A stretch of 60,173 bases of DNA from an uncultured bacterium (GTDB lineage Bacteria > Cyanobacteriota > Vampirovibrionia > Gastranaerophilales > Gastranaerophilaceae). The stretch is taken from positions 84,716-144,888 of the forward strand of contig CACYVN010000005.1 of NCBI GenBank assembly GCA_902777855.1, given 5' to 3'. Position numbers and translations under genes: made by a program. Below the pieces are notes generated by a model. The model was not told the DNA's origin. It ran no database searches and saw only the letters and a list, made by a program, of their open reading frames with translations. Position 1 is the stretch's first letter, and every line of letters starts with the position of its first letter. This document shows positions 1 through 6,900 of the stretch, in pieces.

Positions 1-144
1 CTTTTACTCGAGCATTTACAATTTATTAGCGAACGGAGTGCAGGTCGCGGGTTTCTTTCTGACCACTTTCTTTGCCCGAACAAAGAAAGTGGTCATGGCA
101 ATTTTGAAATACGACAATACCGATAATATATGTATTATGTAAAT
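1..144. repeat. Edge of hairpin-type repeat; no gene
   Basis: No gene is visible here. Bases 61-94 form a perfect 14-bp inverted repeat (GACCACTTTCTTTG, 6-nt loop, exact complement). The stem resembles the pyrimidine-rich terminal hairpins of the two repeat islands near 40.4-40.8 kb and 45.9-46.3 kb, so the window probably begins inside or beside another member of that family. Only one end is visible. It lies downstream of the gene stopping at 145 and could also help terminate it, but there is no clean T-run. Confidence 0.55.
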
Positions 145-1383
145 TTATTTAATAGCTTGAATTAAAGCGTTAATGACATCATCATCCCATTTTTTACCGG
201 CTTCTTCTTTCATAATGGAAAGTGCCTTTTGGCTATCCATTGCCTTACGGTAAGGTCTGTCGGATGTCATAGCGCAATAAGCATCCGAAACGGCAATAAT
301 TCTTGAACCCAAAGGAATTGACTGACCTTTAAGTCCTTCAGGAGAACCAGAACCGTCAACTCTTTCTGTCTGATAAGTAATATACGGAACAACTTCTGAT
401 AAGAAGTTTATGTTCATAAGCAGATTAACGCCAATATTTGTATGATTTTTAATCTTATTGAGTTCATCTGAAGATAATTTACCGTTTGTTGCAAAAAGCT
501 TTTCAGGCAGAGTGATTTTACCGATATTCTGCAGTAATCCCGCATAATAAATCAAATCTGTGGTTTTTTCATTCAAACCAAGTTTTGAACAGATTCCACG
601 TGCGAGTTTTGCGCTATTACGTGAATGTGACACTGTATATTGCCCTTTTCGGTCAACCGCAGTTGCAAGACTTTCTACAAAATTCTGCTGATAATCACAC
701 AAGTCACCAATTAATGCGGTCAAATCACCTCTTAATTTTTTCAAATCAAATTCTGAAGATTCTTCGTTTTCAATCGCGTTATGAGTTTCCTCAATAACTT
801 TTTGCAGTGTAATGGTTGTGCCCAAAAGATTTGCAATACTCAAAACAACTTCTAAAAAATCTTCTTCAAGTTTTTCGTTTATTTTTATCACAATTGCACC
901 GATTGGTGTAATAGAATTTCTTATAGGTACACAAATATAGCCTTCTTTTTCGATTGTTTCATTATGGATAAGCTCATCAGGATTGAATTTAAAAACAATA
1001 TCATCTTTTGCACTGTTACCGGTTAAGGAATATTTATCCTCTTTTTCGAAGAAAATTGCGCACGATTCTACCTCGAGCATTTGAACAATAGATTTTGCAA
1101 TCGATGTATAAACTGCAATTTCTTCTTTGTTATCAAAATCAAGAACACAAAGAGTATTCTTTGACGAATATAAATCAATCAATTCTTTCAACTGGTTAAT
1201 AAGCCGTTCCTTTTTATTTGACTTGACACTTATTTTCTTTGCCAAATCTTCTGATATTAAACTATCCGTTAAAAAATCGCCTAAATTAAGCGCAAACATT
1301 TCCTCAATAGGGTCTGCTCCGACAAGATAATCAGATTGTCCGAATATTGAAACCCCTGACTGCTTTTTCTCTTCTTTACTCAT
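145..1383 (-). CDS. GAF-like / degenerate HD-GYP domain protein
   Basis: The 412-residue protein has a GAF-like middle (about 70-200) and a C-terminal domain (about 235-412) recognisable as HD-GYP, the family that hydrolyses cyclic di-GMP. Family landmarks survive as sequence (H253, LLQNIGK at 283-289, NH at 313-314, DGSG at 343-346, then SDAYCAMTSDRPYR), but the metal ligands do not. The HD pair is Q285-N286, the HHE motif reads YQTE, and GYP reads GSP. It is therefore probably a non-catalytic sensor or scaffold. It is cytoplasmic, with no membrane segment. The C-terminus resembles that of the GGDEF-HD-GYP protein at 42790-44697. It starts at ATG and is transcribed alone. Confidence 0.8.
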   Translation of the reverse strand: MSKEEKKQSGVSIFGQSDYLVGADPIEEMFALNLGDFLTDSLISEDLAKKISVKSNKKERLINQLKELIDLYSSKNTLCVLDFDNKEEIAVYTSIAKSIVQMLEVESCAIFFEKEDKYSLTGNSAKDDIVFKFNPDELIHNETIEKEGYICVPIRNSITPIGAIVIKINEKLEEDFLEVVLSIANLLGTTITLQKVIEETHNAIENEESSEFDLKKLRGDLTALIGDLCDYQQNFVESLATAVDRKGQYTVSHSRNSAKLARGICSKLGLNEKTTDLIYYAGLLQNIGKITLPEKLFATNGKLSSDELNKIKNHTNIGVNLLMNINFLSEVVPYITYQTERVDGSGSPEGLKGQSIPLGSRIIAVSDAYCAMTSDRPYRKAMDSQKALSIMKEEAGKKWDDDVINALIQAIK

Positions 1384-1483
1384 AATGTTTCCTCATTGTA
1401 GGCCGAATTTGCCAATCCGACATGGTTATAAACCTTCTACTTTAAATTACGGATATAAATTATAAAAACTTTAATATTTTCTC

Positions 1484-1505
1484 AAAAATCCTCCATTTGG
1501 AGGAT
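1484..1505 (-). terminator. Rho-independent terminator of the 1512-1844 gene
   Basis: On the minus strand an 8-bp stem (ATCCTCCA with TGGAGGAT, two-base loop) is followed at once by TTTTT. It sits directly after the stop of the 110-residue unknown. Confidence 0.7.
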
Positions 1506-1511
1506 ATAAAT

Positions 1512-1844
1512 TTACTTTACAAAATTCCTGTACCAATCAGCCATTTGTTTAAATACTTCTAATGATCTTCCTTTAAAATCAACGAACAAAGGAGGATCAA
1601 TCGGGGTTTCCTGTTTATTAATTTCGTAAATTTTCGCAATTTTATTATTGCCAATCAGCGTTGGTTTATAAATAAAATTTTTACCGTCATTAACTGCTTC
1701 AATATCTTTAACATATTTTTCAAAAGTATCTGCCTCAATATTACTTAACCCTGCTTTTAACTTTCTTAAAGCATAAGAATCTACAAGTTTTGCGGTAAAA
1801 TTTTGATTTGATTTCTTACAATTATAAATACTGCCGACCTGCAT
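1512..1844 (-). CDS. Small conserved-type hypothetical protein
   Basis: A 110-residue protein I do not recognise. It is cytoplasmic by composition, lysine-rich, with no signal peptide or membrane segment. The N-terminus carries NQNFTAKLV, loosely like the V-S-F-x-G motif in other unknowns of this window. The rest looks mixed alpha/beta. It has its own terminator just downstream and a 56-bp gap to ribF upstream, so it may be the last gene of a short transcript. Codon use resembles its neighbours and nothing suggests recent transfer. The gene is probable; its function is unknown. Confidence 0.6.
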   Translation of the reverse strand: MQVGSIYNCKKSNQNFTAKLVDSYALRKLKAGLSNIEADTFEKYVKDIEAVNDGKNFIYKPTLIGNNKIAKIYEINKQETPIDPPLFVDFKGRSLEVFKQMADWYRNFVK

Positions 1845-1900
1845 AGTATACCCCCATTAGTTTGCATTAATCATTTTAAAAAACGTAAAAATTTTTTTTG

Positions 1901-2806
1901 CTATTTATTTAGAAAATTAATATCTTTTGTAATTTGTTCTTTTAATTCGTTAATATCATTGAATTTTTGCTCATATCTGATAAATTTCATAAAACGAATA
2001 TTTATTGTCTGACCATAAATATCTTCATTAAAACCGTCAAGGATATGTGTTTCAAGAGTTTTACCGGTTGTATTGTTAAAAGTAGGCTTAATCCCAAAAT
2101 TAGCAATTCCATTTAAAATTTTTCCATCTGATAGCTCTGCCTTGACACTATATACCCCCTTAGGGATTTCGACAATATCTTTGGGGTAATCCATATTAGC
2201 AGTAGGGAAATTTATAGTTCTTCCGATTTTATTTCCTTCAACAACCGTTCCGCTTACGCAAAACTCTCTCCCAAGCATTAAATTTGCATCCTCAATTTTC
2301 CCCTGTTCAAGAAATTCCCGGATAGCAGAACTGCTAATGAGTTTTCCGTTTATTTCCTGCGATGAGAGAGCATAAAATTTATACCCAAAATCATCGGCAT
2401 ATTTTTTCAAGAAGGCGCAATTCCCTTCACGATTCAACCCGAAATGATGATTAAAACCGGTAAAAATTCCCACCGGCTCAAAATTTTTAACCAGAATATT
2501 TTTCAAATACTCTGAAGATGTCATGCCCGAAACCTGTTCAAAATCAAGCTCTATAATGTAATCTATTCCGAATTTTTCAATAATATTATAACTGTCCGGG
2601 CGCGAAGAAATATATTTCGGCGCAATATGGTTCAAATAACAATAAGGCTGCTGCTTGAGAGTAATAACCGCTGATTTTGTACCATTTTGCCGAGCAAAAT
2701 CAACAGTATTTTTAATAAGTCTTTGGTGTGCAATATGCACCCCGTCAAAAAAGCCGAGCGCAAGCGATAATTTTGGGATATTTGTAAGTTCTTTTATAAT
2801 TTGCAA
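1901..2806 (-). CDS. ribF: Bifunctional riboflavin kinase / FAD synthetase
   Basis: The 301-residue protein has the family's usual length and two domains. The N-terminal nucleotidyltransferase (1-150) has LGFFDGVHIAHQRL at about 17-30 and a late ISSSAIREFL, and adenylylates FMN to FAD. The C-terminal flavokinase (about 180-301) has GRTINFPTANM, a slight variant of the usual GFPTAN, and phosphorylates riboflavin. The start is TTG. Its Shine-Dalgarno (GGAGGG, about 8 nt upstream) comes from a G-rich dispersed repeat at 2810-2850. It follows nupC on the same strand. No FMN riboswitch is seen upstream. Confidence 0.95.
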   Translation of the reverse strand: MQIIKELTNIPKLSLALGFFDGVHIAHQRLIKNTVDFARQNGTKSAVITLKQQPYCYLNHIAPKYISSRPDSYNIIEKFGIDYIIELDFEQVSGMTSSEYLKNILVKNFEPVGIFTGFNHHFGLNREGNCAFLKKYADDFGYKFYALSSQEINGKLISSSAIREFLEQGKIEDANLMLGREFCVSGTVVEGNKIGRTINFPTANMDYPKDIVEIPKGVYSVKAELSDGKILNGIANFGIKPTFNNTTGKTLETHILDGFNEDIYGQTINIRFMKFIRYEQKFNDINELKEQITKDINFLNK

Positions 2807-2809
2807 AAC

Positions 2810-2850
2810 AACAACCCCCTCCCTGCCCCTCCCCCATGGAGAGGGAATTT
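2810..2850. repeat. Fragment of dispersed CCCTC...GAGGG repeat
   Basis: This G/C-rich block between nupC and ribF contains CCCCTCCCCC, ATGGAGAGGG and AATTT. It resembles one end of the about 70-bp repeats at 6794-6862 and 10586-10657. On the minus strand it supplies the purine-rich ribosome-binding site of ribF. Confidence 0.45.
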
Positions 2851-2853
2851 AAA

Positions 2854-4137
2854 TCAGAACAAAATCCCTACAAGTGCGGCAGACATATAACCGGTCAAAG
2901 TACCACAAATTAAAGCTCTGACTCCGAGTCTTGCCAGATTTTTTCTCTGATTTGGAGCAAGTTCTCCGATACCGCCTAACTGAATCGCAACCGACCCAAA
3001 ATTTGAGAAATTGCAAAGCGCAAAAGTTGCGATTAAAAATGCTTTATCTGACAATCCCTTAATGTGCACCAAATCAAAAAATGCAACCATTTCATTGAGT
3101 ACAAGTTTTGTACCCATAACCCCGCCGACAGCAGTTGATTCTTTTAAAGGAACACCAATTAAAAACGCAAATATTGCAAATATTTTGCCTAAAATATATT
3201 TCAATGAAAGATGGCTCAGAGCATAAAATCCGAAAACACCTTTGTGCAAATGGAAAAGTTTAACACAAAATCCGCCAAACATACCCAAAAACCAATCTAT
3301 CATAGCTACAAGAGCCACAAGAGCAAGAATCATTGCAATAACATTGAGCGCGACCTTCATACCTTCGGATGCACCGTTTGAAATAGCATCAAACACATTA
3401 ATGTAAGGTTTTTTACGTTTATTATATTGAATAGAAAAGTTTTCGCTTGTTTCCTGAGGTTTTGTTTCCGGATAAATTATTTTTGAAATTACAAAAGCCC
3501 CCGGAACTGCCATGATTGACGAAGCAAGAGCATAAGTTGCGGGAATACCCATGCCGATATAAATAGGCATTGTCGCTCCGGAAATACATGCCATAGAGCC
3601 TGCCATTGAAGCAAGGAGCTCCGAACGTGTAAGCTTTTCCAGATATGGTCTGATCATAATCTGAGCCGAAATTTGGCCAACAAAAGCGCTCGCAACATTA
3701 GACAATGCTTCTGCACCGCTGACACTCATCAGTTTATTCATTGCCCTGCCCAAAACGGGAATAATTCTTTGTATAATGCCGTAATAATAAAGAATATTTA
3801 CAAGAATCATCATAAATATCAAAGATGCTATAAGCTGGAGAGCAAAAATATTTGCATCACTGCCCCAAACAAGAGCAAGTTTTACCTTTTCCATCAAAGG
3901 CCCGAAAACAAATGACCCTCCGTCACTTGCAAAATCAAGAATTTTAGTAATAAAATTACCAAGTGTCATAAAAATTTTCTGCCCCAAAGGAACTTTGAAA
4001 ATAAATATTGCAAAAAATATCTGCAGCAAAAAACCTACCCCGATAGTCTTATAATTTATTGCTTTTCTGTTATTAGACATCAGATATGCAATTCCAAAAA
4101 TAACTACGATACCTAAAATTCCGATTAATCTACCCAT
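2854..4137 (-). CDS. nupC: NupC-type concentrative nucleoside transporter
   Basis: A 427-residue integral membrane protein with about ten hydrophobic segments, matching concentrative nucleoside transporters (CNT/NupC, cation-coupled nucleoside uptake) in length and layout. Characteristic segments are the gate region (GAEALSNVASAFVGQ at about 140-155), the stretch containing GSMACISGATMPIYIGMGIP, and the C-terminal ALCNFSNFGSVAIQLGGIG. It would sit in the inner membrane and import nucleosides for salvage. An AAGGA ribosome-binding site precedes the ATG. Substrate preference cannot be read from sequence. Confidence 0.93.
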   Translation of the reverse strand: MGRLIGILGIVVIFGIAYLMSNNRKAINYKTIGVGFLLQIFFAIFIFKVPLGQKIFMTLGNFITKILDFASDGGSFVFGPLMEKVKLALVWGSDANIFALQLIASLIFMMILVNILYYYGIIQRIIPVLGRAMNKLMSVSGAEALSNVASAFVGQISAQIMIRPYLEKLTRSELLASMAGSMACISGATMPIYIGMGIPATYALASSIMAVPGAFVISKIIYPETKPQETSENFSIQYNKRKKPYINVFDAISNGASEGMKVALNVIAMILALVALVAMIDWFLGMFGGFCVKLFHLHKGVFGFYALSHLSLKYILGKIFAIFAFLIGVPLKESTAVGGVMGTKLVLNEMVAFFDLVHIKGLSDKAFLIATFALCNFSNFGSVAIQLGGIGELAPNQRKNLARLGVRALICGTLTGYMSAALVGILF

Positions 4138-4261
4138 TTATTATAATTCCTTCTGATAAGAAAATTTTATCATGAATATACCGGATTTAAAATGTAAAAT
4201 ATTTACTTAAATTAAAAAATAGTGTAGAATAAACTCGGAGAAGAGGTAAACAGAGGATAAG

Positions 4262-4891
4262 ATGAAAGTACTTTTATTTAACGGCAGCAGCAATCACGGG
4301 GGTTGTACATACCGAGCGCTATACGAGGTTGAAAAAGTTTTAAACGAAAAAGATATTGAAACAGAAATTATTGATATAGGGAACATCCCAATTGCAGATT
4401 GCAGCGGATGCCAGTACTGCAGAAGGGCAGGGAAAGGGAAATGTGTTCTTGACGATATAGTGAATGAATGCATTGACAAATGTAAAAATGCAGACGGCTT
4501 TATTTTCGGCTCGCCTGTTTATTACGCACACCCTTCGGGCAGATTGCTCTCATTTATGGACAGGTTATTTTATGCCGGAGGATATGCTCTAAAATATAAA
4601 CCCGCAGCCGCAGTTGTCAGCGCAAGACGTGCAGGCACCACGGCAGCTCTTGACCCTATCATCAAACATCTTACAATAAACAATATGCCTGTTGTTCCTT
4701 CAAATTATTGGCCTATGGTTCATGGAAGATTAAATTCACCCAGTGAAGTTTTGCAGGATGAAGAAGGTATTCAGATTATGCAGGTCTTAGGGCTTAATAT
4801 GGCATGGATGCTTCACTGTTTTGAAGAAGGGGAAAAAGCAGGATACTATCCTGAAAAAGTCGAAAAAATACATACTAATTTTATAAAATAA
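4262..4891 (+). CDS. Flavodoxin-fold NAD(P)H-dependent oxidoreductase
   Basis: A 209-residue protein of the NADPH-dependent FMN reductase / iron-sulfur flavoprotein group. The N-terminal FMN phosphate loop is FNGSSNHGGCTYRAL (about 5-19). A cysteine-rich segment, CSGCQYCRRAGKGKC (about 45-59), followed by DD, is typical of the subgroup that can bind an Fe-S cluster or use redox cysteines. GSPVYYAHPSG (about 82-92) forms the second flavin contact. It is cytoplasmic; the electron acceptor is unknown. GAGGATAAG precedes the ATG. It is followed 10 bp later by a second, membrane-anchored flavodoxin-like gene, so the two are probably co-transcribed. Confidence 0.85.
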   Translation: MKVLLFNGSSNHGGCTYRALYEVEKVLNEKDIETEIIDIGNIPIADCSGCQYCRRAGKGKCVLDDIVNECIDKCKNADGFIFGSPVYYAHPSGRLLSFMDRLFYAGGYALKYKPAAAVVSARRAGTTAALDPIIKHLTINNMPVVPSNYWPMVHGRLNSPSEVLQDEEGIQIMQVLGLNMAWMLHCFEEGEKAGYYPEKVEKIHTNFIK

Positions 4892-4901
4892 AGGAGATAA
4901 T

Positions 4902-5525
4902 ATGAAAACAAAGACATTAATATTACTGAGCGTAATTGGCATTATTTTTATATTTTTGGGTTTTATCGGCTATCAATACTATATGAAACAAAATATTCAG
5001 CCCGGAGTTAAAAATCTTGCTAAAGAAAATATAGGAATTATTTATTGTTCATACAATGAAGGTATACAAGATATTGTAAATATAATTTCTAAAAAACTTA
5101 AAGCGGATATTATTGAATTAAAACCTGCAGTACCTTATCCAACTGACAAAGAGGAATTTTACAAACGAATACAGCTGGAAAACGGAGATTTATCTAAAGT
5201 TGTTTTGGACAATAAACTTATAGATTTAAAAAAGTATAAACTTTTAATTTTTGGTACTCCTGTTATTAAAGAACAGCCTTGCCCGGTAATAAAAAAATTC
5301 CTTGAAGATAATGCTGACCGTATAAATAATAAATCAGTAGCAACAATTGTTAAATATAATGAAAAAGAAAATACTGTTCCTACTCAGGAATATTTTTACT
5401 ATAAATTATATAAAGCAAAGCAGAAACCTAATTTTGTCACAATGGCTAAGGATAAAACTGAGCTTAACTATACATTGGAACTATGGTTTAATGAAATGCA
5501 ATTTGCTCGTGAAGAATTAAGATAA
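4902..5525 (+). CDS. Membrane-anchored flavodoxin-like protein
   Basis: A 207-residue protein with an N-terminal hydrophobic helix (about 7-25) and then a flavodoxin-like alpha/beta domain. IGIIYCSYNEGIQDIV takes the place of the usual phosphate loop and FGTPVIKEQPCPVIKKFL the second flavin loop. The canonical TGNT phosphate-binding motif is missing, so FMN affinity is uncertain. The fold resembles the flavodoxin-4 group. The helix could be an uncleaved anchor or a signal peptide. It lies 10 bp after the NAD(P)H-dependent flavoprotein (AAGGAG site) and is closed by a strong terminator, suggesting a two-gene redox operon. Confidence 0.72.
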   Translation: MKTKTLILLSVIGIIFIFLGFIGYQYYMKQNIQPGVKNLAKENIGIIYCSYNEGIQDIVNIISKKLKADIIELKPAVPYPTDKEEFYKRIQLENGDLSKVVLDNKLIDLKKYKLLIFGTPVIKEQPCPVIKKFLEDNADRINNKSVATIVKYNEKENTVPTQEYFYYKLYKAKQKPNFVTMAKDKTELNYTLELWFNEMQFAREELR

Positions 5526-5542
5526 TTTTTAAATAATTTACC

Positions 5543-5582
5543 AAAAAACAGGCATTCTATACCGCAGAATGTCTGTTTTTTT
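5543..5582 (+). terminator. Rho-independent terminator of the flavodoxin operon
   Basis: The arms AAACAGGCATTCT and AGAATGTCTGTTT pair with one G-U, leaving a 7-nt loop, and run into a T tract. It lies 18 bp after the preceding stop codon. Confidence 0.88.
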
Positions 5583-5600
5583 GTTGACAAAGGACTAATT

Positions 5601-5900
5601 ATGTTCTATTTAATTTGTATGATTAAGGAAACTGAAAAAGGCATACTGGTCAATATAAAAATATCGCCAAATGCAAAAACAAACGAAATTATAAAAAATC
5701 AGGCAGAAACAAAAATAAAAATTACCGCTCAACCCATTGACGGTAAAGCAAATAAAGTTTTAACAGAGTTTTTATCCAAGAAATTTAAAATCCCGAAAAC
5801 ATCAATACAGATTGTTAAAGGGGAAACATCAAAGGAAAAAACTATTCTCTTTATTACATCTGATACGGCAAAAATTAATTTGCTTAAAGAAACTTTATAA
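5601..5900 (+). CDS. DUF167 / YggU-family protein
   Basis: A 99-residue protein matching the DUF167 family (YggU in E. coli, C15orf40 in humans), whose molecular role is unknown. The diagnostic stretches are present: ISPNAKTNEI near 22-31, AQPIDGKANKVLTEFLS near 46-62, and a lysine-rich C-terminal strand. Full length would be near 80-100 residues, so it is intact. The ATG at 5601 has AAAGGA about 8 nt upstream. A second ATG six codons in is less well placed. It follows a terminator and is probably transcribed independently. Confidence 0.85.
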   Translation: MFYLICMIKETEKGILVNIKISPNAKTNEIIKNQAETKIKITAQPIDGKANKVLTEFLSKKFKIPKTSIQIVKGETSKEKTILFITSDTAKINLLKETL

Positions 5901-5977
5901 TTTTTGATTTTTGTAGCAAAAAATATTTTTACAATTTTTCATGCATCCATAACATCAAAAAGAAAGGTAAAATAAAT

Positions 5978-6604
5978 ATGATTTCATCAGTTGCATCAAA
6001 GCCCCTCTTAAAGACATCTTATACAGAACAGGGGAATGAATACAAAGAATCAAATATTGGTAAAACCGTTGCAGGTGCGTCAGTTGCGGGAGCAACCATT
6101 GTTTATGGCGGAGAAATGGCATTCAAGGGTGCCAAAAATATTTACGGGAAAGCAAAAACAATAAAAATGGATTTTTCTAAAATCAAAAAGCCGGGTTTTA
6201 AAGCGATTAAAGAAAATGCTCAAAGTTTTACAAAGAAATTAAATAAACCATCAATTATGAATGTTATTAAAAGCATTCCTGCAAAAATTTCAAATTTAGC
6301 ACACAAAAGTGTTGATTTTGCAAAAGAAGGAATTGAATTTATAAAAGCAAACGCTAAAAAAGTAAATATTGCAAATATCAAAAAAGCCGGAAAATCCGCA
6401 ATTGATTTTGTAAAAACAAATTCTAAAAAAGTTAATAAAGAAAACTTCAAAAAAGCAGGAGAAGCCATTGTTAATTTTGCGAAAAAACCGTCTGTCAAAT
6501 ATGGTGCAGGTATAGTTGCAGCATTTGCAGGTGTTTTCGCATTAGGCTATCTGGCAGATACAATTGCTAATAAAATCAGTGCTCACAGAGCAGATAAAGC
6601 ATAA
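5978..6604 (+). CDS. Lysine-rich repeat-containing hypothetical protein
   Basis: A 208-residue unknown. A small-residue hydrophobic stretch near 29-48 (TVAGASVAGATIVYGG) and a C-terminal hydrophobic helix (KYGAGIVAAFAGVFALGYLAD, near 174-195) bracket a very basic helical middle. The middle holds a repeat of about 25 residues: FIKANAKKVNIANIKKAG followed by FVKTNSKKVNKENFKKAG, with a weaker copy before them. The pattern suggests a membrane-attached basic helical protein. It starts at ATG behind AGAAAGG. It is followed by the His-rich leader ORF. I do not recognise a family. Confidence 0.6.
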   Translation: MISSVASKPLLKTSYTEQGNEYKESNIGKTVAGASVAGATIVYGGEMAFKGAKNIYGKAKTIKMDFSKIKKPGFKAIKENAQSFTKKLNKPSIMNVIKSIPAKISNLAHKSVDFAKEGIEFIKANAKKVNIANIKKAGKSAIDFVKTNSKKVNKENFKKAGEAIVNFAKKPSVKYGAGIVAAFAGVFALGYLADTIANKISAHRADKA

Positions 6605-6653
6605 AATACTTTACATTTGAATTTATTGAGATATAATAAATTCAGGAGAAAAC

Positions 6654-6704
6654 ATGAAAAACTTATTACAAAAACATCATCATACTCATCATATCAACCC
6701 GTAG
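6654..6704 (+). CDS. Histidine-rich leader peptide (candidate attenuator)
   Basis: A 16-codon ORF, MKNLLQKHHHTHHINP, sits behind a good ribosome-binding site (AGGAGAA, 5 nt spacing). Five of six consecutive codons are CAT (His), as in the enterobacterial his leader peptide hisL. A terminator follows 48 nt after the stop. The segment GTTGTGATG (6716-6724) can pair back with the end of the His codons (CATCA and CAAC, interrupted by TAT), and nearby AAGAGTT can pair with the terminator's left arm AACCTCTT with a bulge. This is the alternative-pairing logic of attenuation. The regulated gene would be 6901-8145, which has no recognised link to histidine. The ORF is seen; the mechanism is inferred. 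Confidence 0.5.
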   Translation: MKNLLQKHHHTHHINP

Positions 6705-6751
6705 AGGCTGTAAGAGTTGTGATGTGCTTGTAAAATATAATCAATTCTGTT

Positions 6752-6792
6752 AATAACCTCTTCGGGAAAACAAGCCAAAGGGGTTATTTTTT
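6752..6792 (+). terminator. Terminator / attenuator after the His-rich leader
   Basis: AATAACCTCTT (6752-6762) pairs with AAGGGGTTATT (6778-6788, one G-U) and runs into TTTTTT. It could simply end the 5978-6604 transcript, or act as the attenuator of the leader ORF at 6654. Confidence 0.8.
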
Positions 6793-6793
6793 G

Positions 6794-6862
6794 CCCTCCC
6801 CGAGTTTCTGATGTTCGCATTCTGCTCACATCGAAATTCAGCCCTCTCACAAAGGTAGAGGA
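6794..6862. repeat. Dispersed repeat of about 70 bp, copy 1
   Basis: This block aligns along its length with the reverse complement of 10586-10657. Shared landmarks in order are CCCTC, TTTCT, TTCGC, TGCTCA, GAAATTC, CCCTCTC and GGTAGAGG. Its ends are partly complementary (CCCTC...GAGG). It lies between a terminator and the gene at 6901 and looks like a small palindromic intergenic repeat. Confidence 0.65.
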
Positions 6863-6900
6863 ACATTTAGGGAAATACACAGAATTGAGGAAAAACAAAA

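Noticed and set aside
6689..6898. 69-codon minus-strand frame
   Set aside because: It covers the leader ORF, terminator and dispersed repeat in antisense, with no ribosome site.
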